Below are positions 44,613 through 53,820 of a DNA stretch of 64,000 nt, in pieces (within the stretch, counting starts at the first letter, position 1; every line of letters starts with the position of its first letter). A model generated the notes under the pieces. It had not been told where the DNA came from and did not search any database. It saw nothing but the letters and a program-made list of their open reading frames with translations. Source of the DNA: Geomonas paludis. Its GTDB lineage: Bacteria > Desulfobacterota > Desulfuromonadia > Geobacterales > Geobacteraceae. Position numbers and translations under genes: made by a program. Where the stretch lies: contig NZ_BLXY01000011.1 in NCBI RefSeq assembly GCF_014193585.1, forward strand, positions 62,001-126,000, given 5' to 3'.

Positions 44613-47600
44613 CTATGCCGCCCCCACAACCGTTACGGTCCTAAGCTTGTTGCGCTGGAAGGCCTGTTTCAGGGACGGGTCGATGACGCACTCGTACCCT
44701 TCCAGGCGCGCCACCAGTTTGCCGCTGCTGCGGTCGAGGAACTCCATGTCGGCGCTGGCGCCGTGCTGGCTCTCGGAGGTGACGCGGATGACGACCTGCA
44801 CGCCCTCGCGCGGGAACGACTCCTGGAACTGGCGGTAGCGCCCGGCGAAGCAGGGGAGGGAACCGGCGCCGAAACGCTCGAAGCTCCAGAGGATCATCAT
44901 CTGGAAGGCGCTGTCGAGGACCAGCGGGTCGGTGAGCCAGGAACTCCTCAGGGGGCGCCTGATCCACTTGGCAGGCGCCGGGGCGCCCTTGACCGAGGCG
45001 GCGATTCCCTTGGCGGAGCAGCCGTCAACCTGTTCGATGCCGTGCAGGTCCGGCCCGTGGAACAGGCGCTCGTTGTTGTAGATCACGCCATCGTGCGGGG
45101 CGTACGGAGTGCTCGGGATCTCCTTGATGGAGCGGATCCCCTCCGGGTGCTTGGTGGCCAGCACGATCTCGGCACGGGCGTGCAGGATGGTCTTGCCGTT
45201 GACGCCCGGGCTGGACAGTTCAACCGGAACCAGCCAGAACGACTCGCGCTTTTCGGCACGGCCCGCCATCACGTTGAGGGTGAACGGGGTGTTGTCCTCG
45301 AAGACCACGCCCTTGCAGATGCGCAGGTCGTTGAAACCGTGGAAGCGGAAACCGGGGTTGCCGTGCAGCGCGCCGTGGGCGAGCCACTCGACGATGACCG
45401 CCATGGGGAGCACCGCCTTGCCGTCCAGCACGTGGGAGCGCAGGAAGGGGTATTCCGGCACGGTCAAAGTGAGCGAGAAGGCCTCGGACAGGCTCTGCGG
45501 TTTGCCCGCTACGGGCGCGGCGGCGCTCACCTGTTCTGGGAGCTGGGCGATGGCGACGATCTCGACTGGTGCGTCGGCAGCGGAGATTTCACGTGCCAGG
45601 AACTCGCCACCATCGGTGAGGCCGATGACGCCGATCCCTTCCGCAGCGAACACCTTCTTCAGTGCCGGGGTGACCATGCCGCCGTCCCACGGACCCCAGT
45701 TGATGCTGACGCAGCGGCAGCCGGTGCGGCGGCGCGCCTCGGCCTGGGCAGTCTTATTGAGCACCTCGTTGGCGACCGCGTAGTCGACTTGGCCCACGCG
45801 GCCGAAACGGCCGGTGGAGGAGGAGAAAAGGGCCACGAACTTGAGGTCGTCGTTCCGGGTTGCGTGCAGCAGGGCGCGCAGACCATGCACCTTGGTGCTG
45901 TAGACCTGTTCGAACTGCTCCGGGGTCTTGTCCACGATGAGGCGGTCGGCCAACACGCCGGCGCCGTGTACGACGCCGCGGATCGGGCCGTGGGCGCGAC
46001 GGACCTCGCCGAGCAGCAGTTCCATCGCGCTCTGGTCGCGGATATCGACCGAGCGGTAGATGGCCTCGGCGCCGGTGGCGGCGATGGAGGTCAGGGTCTC
46101 GCGCAGTTCGCGCCCGGCCACCACGGAGCGGTAGCGCTCCTCGATCTCGCGGGGATGCAGCTTACCGGTGGCGTTCTGCATGATGGCGCGCTTGATCTCG
46201 GCCTCATCGCTGACGCCGGTCAACCAGGCAGGCTCCTCCTGCGGCTCGGGGCTGCGCCCCAGGAGCACCAGGAAGGGATGGTATTCCTTGGCAAGCGCCA
46301 AGGCGGAAACCGCGGTAACCCCGCGTCCGCCGCCGGTGATGACCACGACGTCACCTTTTTCCAGGACCGGATCGGCCGGGGCCGGTGCAGCGGGGAGTAC
46401 GACGCTCTGCAGGCCGAAGCGGCCTTCCGGAGTCAGCCCGACCTCGACCGGGCCGCGACGCAGCATCTCGATGGCCACGGCGCCTGCGGCGGCTGCGGGA
46501 TGAGCGAACTCGCCCAGGTCGATGGCCTTGCAGGCCACTTCAGGCCACTCGAAAGCGGCGGTCTTGGTGAGACCGGCCAAGGCGCCGGAAAGAGGATCCT
46601 TCAAGGTCTTGCCGGCGCCGAAACCGAAGGCGCCATCCAGGCGGGAAACGGTGACGCAAACCGCGCCCTCGGAGCGCCCGGACTCACCCAGGGCTGCCGC
46701 CGCGTTCTTGAGCAGGCGGAAGGCGTTTTCGAGGAAGAGGTCGTCAGTGCCGGCAACCGGCGCGCAGATGACCAGGCCGGAAAGCTTCCCGGCCGGTGCA
46801 ATCTGCTGTGCCTGGGCCGCGTTGACCTTGCGCACCGAGCAGCCGTGTTCGAGCAGGATGCCGCACAATTCCGCGGCAAATGCGGAACCGTCGTCGGTTA
46901 CCCAGATCTCGCCGTCGTTGGCGAGGGTGATGGCATCGTCGTCGCTATCGCCGAGCAGTACCGGAGTCATGGAGCTGCGCTCGATGGGATGCGCAGGGCT
47001 TTCCACTGGCGCGGCAGCGGCAGGTACTGCTGCTACATTGGCAGGGGCAGCGACCTCGGCAGCAGCCGGAGCTGCCGAAACTGCGGGAGCAGCAGGTTGT
47101 GCCGGGCCCGCGAGGAAATTGGCGATGTCACCCAGGGTACGCAGGGTGCCCAGGTGCTCCGGGCCGATCGCCGGGCAGGCAGGGAGGCGCTCCTGCAGGG
47201 CGGAAAGGATCTCGACACGCTTGATGGAGTCGATACCGAGGTCGGAATCCATGCCCATGGTCAGTTCCAGCATCTCGGACGGGTAACCGGTCTTGTCGCT
47301 GACAACTTCGAGCAGGGCTTGGCAGACGGCGGCATGATCGACTGCAGCGGCTGCAGGGGAAGCAACCGGTGCAGCGGGTGCTGCCGGGGCGGCAACAGCG
47401 GCAGCGGCCGGGGCAACGGCAGAACCGGCGCCGAGGAAACCGGCGATGTCACCCAGAGTGCGCAGGGTGCCCAAGTGCTCGGGGCCGATGGTCGGCGAAC
47501 CGGGGAGACGCTCCTGCAGCGTGGACAGGATCTCCACGCGCTTGATGGAGTCGATGCCCAGGTCGGAGTCCATGCCCATGGTGAGTTCGAGCATTTCGGT

Positions 47601-50600
47601 CGGGTAACCGGTTTTCTCGCTCACCACATCCAACAGTGTGGCGGTCACATCGGCGGCAGCGATGGTGGACACCGTGGACATGGTGGACGCGGTGGACGCA
47701 ATGGAAGGTGCGGCGCCTGCGGCGAGATGCCCGGCGATGTCGCCCAGGGTACGCAGGGTGCCGAGGTGCTCCGGACCGATGGCGGGAGAGCCGGGGAGGC
47801 GCTCCTGCAGGGTGGACAGGATCTCGACGCGCTTGATGGAGTCGATGCCGAGGTCGGAGTCCATGCCCATTTCAAGCTCGAGCATTTCCACAGGGTAGCC
47901 GGTCTTCTCGCTTACTACTGCCAGTAGTGTCGCGGTCACGTCGGCAGATGCAACGGTGGACGCCGTGGACATGGTGGACGCGGTGGACACGGTGGAAGGT
48001 GCAACTCCGGCGGCGAGGTGGCCGGCGATGTCGCCCAGGGTGCGCAGGGTGCCCAGGTGCTCGGGGCCGATGGCCGGGGAGCCCGGCAGGCGCTCCTGCA
48101 GCGTGGACAGGATCTCGACGCGCTTGATCGAGTCGATGCCGAGGTCGGAGTCCATGCCCATTTCAAGTTCGAGCATTTCCACAGGGTAACCGGTCTTCTC
48201 GCTGACCACGGCGAGCAGCGTTTCAGTCACGTTGGAAGGGGGACAGGCACCTGCGGAGCCAGTCCCCGTGCTGGTGACTGCGCTGGCGGCGGCCGGTGCT
48301 GCGGCAGCTACAGACGCGGCGCCTGCGGCGAGGTGACCGGCGATGTCGCCCAGGGTGCGCAGGGTACCGAGGTGCTCGGGCCCGATAACGGGGGAACCCG
48401 GCAGACGCTCCTGCAAGGTGGAGAGGATCTCTACGCGCTTGATGGAGTCGATACCGAGGTCGGAGTCCATGCCCATGTCGAGCTCAAGCATTTCAATGGG
48501 ATAGCCGGTTTTCTCGGAGATGACGGCCAGAAGGGTTTCAGTCACGCGGGAAGGGGGACTGGCACCTGCGGAGCCAGTCCCCGCAGCGGCGGGCGCCACG
48601 GGCGCGGCAACGACCGGCGCCGGAGTCGCCTTGGCAACAGCCGGAGCAGCCACGGGGGCGGCGGCCGGAGCCGGGGCTGCTGCGACAGGGGCCACGTAGG
48701 CAGGGGCCTGCGGGGCGGCGACGGGTGCGGCCTGTGCAACGGCGGTCGGAGCCGCGTAGGTAACCGGAGCGACCGGTGCCCCCATGATCAGCCGCTGTTG
48801 CTGCTCGAGGAGCGTCTGGAAGGTTTTGGCTGCGGCTTCCTGCCCTTCGAGGAAGCGGCGATGCAGCAGCGCGGTATCTTCCTGCATCTTCTGCAGAACT
48901 GCCATGCCTTCACGCGCCAGGCGCAGGGATTCGTTCAGGTTCGCGTGGGAGGCGGGCTGGGCAATGGTCTGCGGCTGGTGCGCCGGCGCCGCAGGTGCAG
49001 CAGCTTGGTAGCTCGCCTGCTGCGGAGTGACGGCGGCAGCCTGCACCGGGGCGGCAGGAGCAGCCACAGGGGCGACCGGTGCCGCGGCGACTACAGCCGG
49101 TTTCGGCTGAACGGGCGGTTTTTTCGGCTTTGCTTTCACGTAGTTGGCGCCACAGAGCGGAATGGTCAACGCGGGCTTTTTGCCGGTCGGTGCCGGGGCG
49201 GGAGTGTGTCCCTCGTCCCAGAGCGCCAGGTTGACGCCATAGCCGAGCACGGCGAGCTGCGCCAGGGTCCGGGCCAGGTCGGCGACACCGGCGCGCTTGC
49301 CGGAGGAAGCGTCCAGAGCAAAGGCGAGGTGGGGGCGGTTACCGAGGATGGCCTGCACGAGGCCGGTCAGGCGGTTGCCCGGGCCGACTTCGACGAAGTT
49401 GGTAATGCCTGCCGCGTACATCGCCTCGATCTCGGCCACGAACTCGACCGGCTTGGCGAGCTGGGCAGCCAGTTGCGCCTTGGCGGCAGCTGCATCGGCC
49501 GGGTAGATGGCGGCGGTGGTGTTTGCGTAGGCCGGGATCTTCGCCTGCGGCATGTCGATTTTTTCCAGGGCGGCGAGGAACGGCTTGGCGGCGTCGGCGA
49601 CCAGCGCGCTATGGAAGGCGGCGGCAACCGGCAGTTCCTTGCAGGTGAGACCGAGCCCCTTGAAGACGGTGACGGCGCGCTTGATCTCGGCGCTGGCGCC
49701 GGAAAGAACGGCCTGAGTAGGGGCGTTCTTGTTGGCGATGACCAGGTCGAGCTTCTCGGAGGCGACCACTTCGGCGATTTTCTCCAGCGGCGCGGAGACG
49801 GCCAACATGCTCCCCTTGTCGCCGGAGCCGGCGCCCATCAGCTTGCCGCGCAGGCGGGACAGTTCGTGCAGCGCGTTCTCGTCGAGCCTGCCGGCGGCGC
49901 ACAGTGCGGTCAGTTCGCCGTAGCTGTGACCGGCAACAGCATCGGCGTCTACGCCGAAGTCACGCAGCACGCGCAGCGCACCGAGGCTGGTGGCGCCGAT
50001 GGCGGGCTGAGCGGCCTGGGTGGCGCGCAGTTCCTCCTCCTGCCTGGCGCGGGTCGCGTCATCATAGGCGGAAGGGGGGTAGATCAGGTCGGAAAGCATC
50101 TTGCCGTCGGCGCTGACGAATCCTTCGTTGGCGGCAGCAACGGCGTCCAGCACCTGGGGGAAGCTGCAGGCGAGGTCGTTGAGCATGCCGGTGTACTGCG
50201 AGCCCTGGCCGGGGAACAGCATGCCGAGCTTGCCGGGTGCGCCGCCGCAGGCGAAGTAGGCGCCGTCGGGAGTCTGCCAGGCGGATTTCGCGTTCTTGTC
50301 CAGCATGGCGCGGGCGTTCTTCACCAGCGAGGCGAGGTTGGTCTTGCTGCGCTCCACGACCAGCGCGAGGCGGCAGGGGGCTTTGGCATCAAAGGAAGTG
50401 CGGGAGGCCAGGGCCAAGTCGCGCACGACTCCCCAGGCGGCATCGGTGGGGACCGAATCGAGTTTGGCCGCGACTGCGGCGCCGTCGGCACCCGAGAAGG
50501 CCAGGATCTGGGTGTTGCCGTCCCAATCCACGCCCTGTTTCTTCGGCTGGTACTCCTCGAGTACGACGTGGAAGTTGGAGCCGCCGAAACCGAAGGCGCT

Positions 50601-51956
50601 CACCGCGGCGCGGCGCGGCGCATCGGAACGGGGGAACCAGGGACGTTTGCCGGCCGGGAGGTAGAAGGGGGAGCCGTCGCCGACCACGACGCTCTGCGGG
50701 GTCTGCACCTTGATAGTCGGCGGGATGACCTTGTGGTGCAGGGCGAGCGCCGCCTTGATCAGGCCCGCGGAACCTGCCGCGGCCTTGGTGTGGCCGATCT
50801 GGGACTTCACCGAGCCCAGCGCGCACCACGGGTTCTCGGCCTTGCCGTACACCTCGCGCAGCGCGCTCACTTCGACGGCGTCGCCGACCTTGGTGCCGGT
50901 GCCGTGGGCTTCCAGCATGCCGATGGTTTCCGGGGTGACGCCCGCGTTTTTGTACGCGTTCAGCAGCGCCTTCTTCTGGCCGGCGGAGCTGGGGGCGTAG
51001 ATGGCGTCACCTTTGCCGTCGCTGGAAGAGCCGACGCCGCGGATCACCGCGTAGATCTTGTCCCCGTCGCGCTCTGCGTCCGCGAGACGCTTCAGCACCA
51101 CGATGCCGAGACCTTCGCCCAGGATGGTGCCGTCGGCGGAAACGTCGAACGGCTTGGCGTTGCCGGTGGGGGAGAGCGCCGGGGTCTTGCTGAAGCACAT
51201 GTACATGAAGATGTCGTTGAAGGTGTCGATGCCGCCGCTGACGACGATATCCGACTTACCCGACATGAGTTCCATGGAGGCCAGGTGCAGCGCGCTGAAG
51301 GAACTGGCGCAGGCGGCGTCGACGACGCAGTTGGTGCCGCCCAGGTCGTACTGTTTGCTGATCCTGCCTGCCACCACGTTGCCCAAAAGACCAGGGAACG
51401 AGTTTTCCTGCCACGGCACGTAGGAGTCGGAGATGCGCTCGACGACATCCTTGGCGGTTTCCTCGTCGACACCGGCGTCCTTGAGGGCGGAGCGCCAGAC
51501 CGGGTGGCCGAGACGCGCCCCCAGCGGGATTACCAGCTCCAGCGTGCCAGTGACGCCCAGGATAACGGAGACGTTGCTCTTGTCGAAGGCACGCTCAGGG
51601 CCGTAACCGGCGTCCTTGAGTGCCTGCCCGGCGGCCACCAGCCCCAGCAGCTGGGAAGTGTCGATCGCCTCCAGCACGTTGGGCGGGATGTTGAATTCCA
51701 TCGGGTTGAAATCGACCGGCGAGAGGAAGCCGCCGCGGCGACCGTAGGTGCGGTCCGGGCTCTTCTGGTCCTCGTCGTAATAGGCATCCACCGGCCAGTG
51801 GGTGGAGGGGATTTCCGTGATGGCGTCGACCCCGTCCTTGATGTTGGCCCAGTAGGCGTTTTTATCCGCGGCCTGCGGGAAGAGGCAACCGATGCCGATG
51901 ATGGCAAGCTGAGTTCCGTTGCTGGAGACGGCAGGTTTCAGATCATCAGTTTTCAA
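44613..51956 (-). CDS. pfaA: Polyunsaturated lipid synthase subunit PfaA-like (KS-AT-5xACP-KR-DH)
   Basis: The 2447-residue product has a ketosynthase (about 12-470; Cys in DAACASSFSALH near 215), a malonyl acyltransferase (about 580-890; GHSYGE) and an Ala/Pro-rich linker. Five acyl-carrier domains follow, each with LGIDSIKRVEIL (about 1140-1610), then a ketoreductase (about 1860-2140; TGGGRGVTA, then SSSTGRFGRVGQVDY) and a PKS-type dehydratase-like domain (about 2150-2440). The order matches myxobacterial Pfa2 rather than Shewanella PfaA, which lacks the last domain. The start is inferred as TTG at 51956, overlapping the pfaD stop as TTGA, eight bases after AAGGAG; no ATG or GTG fits. Confidence 0.92.
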   Translation of the reverse strand: MKTDDLKPAVSSNGTQLAIIGIGCLFPQAADKNAYWANIKDGVDAITEIPSTHWPVDAYYDEDQKSPDRTYGRRGGFLSPVDFNPMEFNIPPNVLEAIDTSQLLGLVAAGQALKDAGYGPERAFDKSNVSVILGVTGTLELVIPLGARLGHPVWRSALKDAGVDEETAKDVVERISDSYVPWQENSFPGLLGNVVAGRISKQYDLGGTNCVVDAACASSFSALHLASMELMSGKSDIVVSGGIDTFNDIFMYMCFSKTPALSPTGNAKPFDVSADGTILGEGLGIVVLKRLADAERDGDKIYAVIRGVGSSSDGKGDAIYAPSSAGQKKALLNAYKNAGVTPETIGMLEAHGTGTKVGDAVEVSALREVYGKAENPWCALGSVKSQIGHTKAAAGSAGLIKAALALHHKVIPPTIKVQTPQSVVVGDGSPFYLPAGKRPWFPRSDAPRRAAVSAFGFGGSNFHVVLEEYQPKKQGVDWDGNTQILAFSGADGAAVAAKLDSVPTDAAWGVVRDLALASRTSFDAKAPCRLALVVERSKTNLASLVKNARAMLDKNAKSAWQTPDGAYFACGGAPGKLGMLFPGQGSQYTGMLNDLACSFPQVLDAVAAANEGFVSADGKMLSDLIYPPSAYDDATRARQEEELRATQAAQPAIGATSLGALRVLRDFGVDADAVAGHSYGELTALCAAGRLDENALHELSRLRGKLMGAGSGDKGSMLAVSAPLEKIAEVVASEKLDLVIANKNAPTQAVLSGASAEIKRAVTVFKGLGLTCKELPVAAAFHSALVADAAKPFLAALEKIDMPQAKIPAYANTTAAIYPADAAAAKAQLAAQLAKPVEFVAEIEAMYAAGITNFVEVGPGNRLTGLVQAILGNRPHLAFALDASSGKRAGVADLARTLAQLAVLGYGVNLALWDEGHTPAPAPTGKKPALTIPLCGANYVKAKPKKPPVQPKPAVVAAAPVAPVAAPAAPVQAAAVTPQQASYQAAAPAAPAHQPQTIAQPASHANLNESLRLAREGMAVLQKMQEDTALLHRRFLEGQEAAAKTFQTLLEQQQRLIMGAPVAPVTYAAPTAVAQAAPVAAPQAPAYVAPVAAAPAPAAAPVAAPAVAKATPAPVVAAPVAPAAAGTGSAGASPPSRVTETLLAVISEKTGYPIEMLELDMGMDSDLGIDSIKRVEILSTLQERLPGSPVIGPEHLGTLRTLGDIAGHLAAGAASVAAAAPAAASAVTSTGTGSAGACPPSNVTETLLAVVSEKTGYPVEMLELEMGMDSDLGIDSIKRVEILSTLQERLPGSPAIGPEHLGTLRTLGDIAGHLAAGVAPSTVSTASTMSTASTVASADVTATLLAVVSEKTGYPVEMLELEMGMDSDLGIDSIKRVEILSTLQERLPGSPAIGPEHLGTLRTLGDIAGHLAAGAAPSIASTASTMSTVSTIAAADVTATLLDVVSEKTGYPTEMLELTMGMDSDLGIDSIKRVEILSTLQERLPGSPTIGPEHLGTLRTLGDIAGFLGAGSAVAPAAAAVAAPAAPAAPVASPAAAAVDHAAVCQALLEVVSDKTGYPSEMLELTMGMDSDLGIDSIKRVEILSALQERLPACPAIGPEHLGTLRTLGDIANFLAGPAQPAAPAVSAAPAAAEVAAPANVAAVPAAAAPVESPAHPIERSSMTPVLLGDSDDDAITLANDGEIWVTDDGSAFAAELCGILLEHGCSVRKVNAAQAQQIAPAGKLSGLVICAPVAGTDDLFLENAFRLLKNAAAALGESGRSEGAVCVTVSRLDGAFGFGAGKTLKDPLSGALAGLTKTAAFEWPEVACKAIDLGEFAHPAAAAGAVAIEMLRRGPVEVGLTPEGRFGLQSVVLPAAPAPADPVLEKGDVVVITGGGRGVTAVSALALAKEYHPFLVLLGRSPEPQEEPAWLTGVSDEAEIKRAIMQNATGKLHPREIEERYRSVVAGRELRETLTSIAATGAEAIYRSVDIRDQSAMELLLGEVRRAHGPIRGVVHGAGVLADRLIVDKTPEQFEQVYSTKVHGLRALLHATRNDDLKFVALFSSSTGRFGRVGQVDYAVANEVLNKTAQAEARRRTGCRCVSINWGPWDGGMVTPALKKVFAAEGIGVIGLTDGGEFLAREISAADAPVEIVAIAQLPEQVSAAAPVAGKPQSLSEAFSLTLTVPEYPFLRSHVLDGKAVLPMAVIVEWLAHGALHGNPGFRFHGFNDLRICKGVVFEDNTPFTLNVMAGRAEKRESFWLVPVELSSPGVNGKTILHARAEIVLATKHPEGIRSIKEIPSTPYAPHDGVIYNNERLFHGPDLHGIEQVDGCSAKGIAASVKGAPAPAKWIRRPLRSSWLTDPLVLDSAFQMMILWSFERFGAGSLPCFAGRYRQFQESFPREGVQVVIRVTSESQHGASADMEFLDRSSGKLVARLEGYECVIDPSLKQAFQRNKLRTVTVVGAA
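47100..48560. repeat. Five tandem ACP-coding repeats in pfaA
   Basis: Five near-identical ACP segments recur at spacings of about 317, 290, 291 and 322 bases, marked by the codons for LGIDSIKRVEIL near 48437, 48120, 47830, 47539 and 47217. Linkers between the middle copies are Ser/Thr-rich (STASTMST) and built of 9-base GTGGACGCC-like units. The first linker is longer by the length of an inserted palindromic repeat. Confidence 0.9.
48239..48267. repeat. GGGGACAGG repeat inside pfaA (ACP1-ACP2 linker)
   Basis: A 29-base palindromic copy is translated in frame as GTGSAGACPPS between the first and second carrier domains. Confidence 0.8.
48554..48582. repeat. GGGGACTGG repeat inside pfaA (before ACP1)
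   Basis: A 29-base palindromic copy is translated in frame as GTGSAGASPPS just before the first carrier domain, almost identical to the copy at 48239-48267. Confidence 0.8.
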
Positions 51957-53566
51957 CAAAGGTACTCCTTGATTTGAGCGATTTCGAGGGGTTGCGGTGC
52001 GATCTCTTCCAGGCGCAGCTCGATGCCCTGGCTGCGCAGGAAGTTGGCGCGGGTCAGGTGCGCCGCACCGTGCAGGATATTGAGCGCGACGGTCACGATC
52101 TTGCGCTCGGCGGCTGCCTCCAGGAAGGAGCCGGCGGCCCATTCGTTGAAGGCGCCCATGGCGGGGCCGCACCATACCTGGTAATCCATCTTGCGGTTTT
52201 CGACGCCGTCTTTGGCCCAGTGTGCCCCCATGCCGAGGTACCAACGGAAGACCAGCGCCATCTTGTGTTTCGGGTCGCGCTCGCTGCGCTCCACCTGGGA
52301 CGGGTCGCGCTTGAGGAAGTAGTCCCGGGTGCCGCGCCAGATCTCTTCCAGCGGTGCCAGGAACATGGTCTTTTCCAGCTTTTCCCGCTCGGCGGCGGGA
52401 ATCTCGTCCATGCTGCCGTAGGCGCGGTACAGGTCGTACAGCTTGGCGGCGCGCATCGGGAACATGGTGCCGCGCTTCAGGACCTGAACGGTGACACCCA
52501 TCTCGAACATGTCGGCGGCGGGGGCCATGGTGACATCGGCCTGGCGGGTGCCGGCCAGCATGCCGCGCACGGTGTCGGAGGTGCCGGACTCGACGCAGGC
52601 CTGGTTTACCGACCCGGTCATGACGTAGGCGGCGCCCATGGCAAAGGCGGCTGCGGCCGAAGCCGGCGTGGAGACGCCTCCGCCGAGGCCGACGCGCAGT
52701 TTGCAGTCGTAGCCGTACTGGCGCTCCAGCCGTGCGGCCAGGGAGTTGATGGTCGGGAACAGGGCCATGGCCGGGCGGTTGTCGGTGTGCCCGCCGGAAT
52801 CGGCCTCGGCGGTGACGTCCTGCGCCAGCGGCACATGGGCGGCCAGTTCGGCCTGTTCGGCGGTGATGGAGCCGTTCTCGACCAGGGCGCGCAGCAGCTT
52901 CTCAGGGGCCGGCGCGAAGAACTTGGCCGCCAACTCCTCGCGGGAAACCTTGGCGATGATCCGGTTGGGCGTGACGATGCTGCCGTCGGCGGCGCGCTTG
53001 ATGCCGTGCAGCCGGTAGCGCACCAGGGGGAGGGTCAGCGCCAGGAACGCCGAGGCCTCGATGATACGCACACCCTTGCGGATATACAGCTCGGCCAGCT
53101 CCTTTTCCAGCTCCGGCTCGTGCGGGGAGTGAATCAGGTTGAAGCCGTAGGGGATGTCGCCCAGGGACTGCTTGAGGCGGTCGGCGGTATCCGAGACCGT
53201 GGAGATGGGCAGGCCGGCGGCGCCGAAGAAACCCAGCATCCCCGCGCGCCCGAGCTCCTCGGCCATGGCTGCGGAACTGATCCCCTTGGCCATGGAGCCG
53301 CCCAGGTACGGGTAGCGGATGCCGATCTCGCGGCAGAATGAGGGGTCACCCAGATTTTCCGGAAGGCAGGCCGGGGCATAGCCGACGCAGGAAGCAACGC
53401 TGCCGGCGCCGCCCAACTGAGGGACCAGCGCGCCGTCGCGCTGTACCAGGTACAGGGGATGACGCACGACGCGGAGCGCGTCTCTAAGACTCATAACGGC
53501 AGGACCGGAACTCTCGGGTTTGGCAGAGCAAGCGCCAGGCTCACCCTGAAGTGTGAAAAGATCCAA
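51953..53566 (-). CDS. pfaD: Enoyl reductase PfaD of the polyunsaturated lipid synthase
   Basis: PfaD is the stand-alone FMN-dependent trans-acting enoyl reductase. The 537-residue product has a TIM-barrel with LGGSMAKGISSAAM near 87-100 and RVGLGGGVSTPASAAAAFAMGAAYVMTGS (in part: GLGGGVSTP and GAAYVMTGSVNQ) near 290-320, and a C-terminal helical part ending PLEIAQIKEYLC. The start is inferred as TTG at 53566, eight bases after ACAGGAG; an ATG at 53494 (MSLRDAL) is the alternative. It heads the pfaD-pfaA-pfaC run, the same order as myxobacterial pfa1-pfa2-pfa3. Confidence 0.9.
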   Translation of the reverse strand: MDLFTLQGEPGACSAKPESSGPAVMSLRDALRVVRHPLYLVQRDGALVPQLGGAGSVASCVGYAPACLPENLGDPSFCREIGIRYPYLGGSMAKGISSAAMAEELGRAGMLGFFGAAGLPISTVSDTADRLKQSLGDIPYGFNLIHSPHEPELEKELAELYIRKGVRIIEASAFLALTLPLVRYRLHGIKRAADGSIVTPNRIIAKVSREELAAKFFAPAPEKLLRALVENGSITAEQAELAAHVPLAQDVTAEADSGGHTDNRPAMALFPTINSLAARLERQYGYDCKLRVGLGGGVSTPASAAAAFAMGAAYVMTGSVNQACVESGTSDTVRGMLAGTRQADVTMAPAADMFEMGVTVQVLKRGTMFPMRAAKLYDLYRAYGSMDEIPAAEREKLEKTMFLAPLEEIWRGTRDYFLKRDPSQVERSERDPKHKMALVFRWYLGMGAHWAKDGVENRKMDYQVWCGPAMGAFNEWAAGSFLEAAAERKIVTVALNILHGAAHLTRANFLRSQGIELRLEEIAPQPLEIAQIKEYLC

Positions 53567-53820
53567 ACGGCATTCTCCTGTTGCCACGAATTTGCAGCGG
53601 AGTTGTGATGGCTGTTGGTACTGGATCGGCAGAAGGACAAAGCTCGGGCATGGAGAAGGCAGGTCCACCCATCATGTCAATTGCTGCAACGAAAAGCCGG
53701 ATCCGGCTGTAAGTATTTGCGCCCAGTTTAACAGAGTACCTGTACATTAAATCGCGCAAAAAAGCAAGACAAGACGCGGGTTCAGGGCAACTTTTAACAG
53801 TGCGGGAAGAGCGTTGAGAG

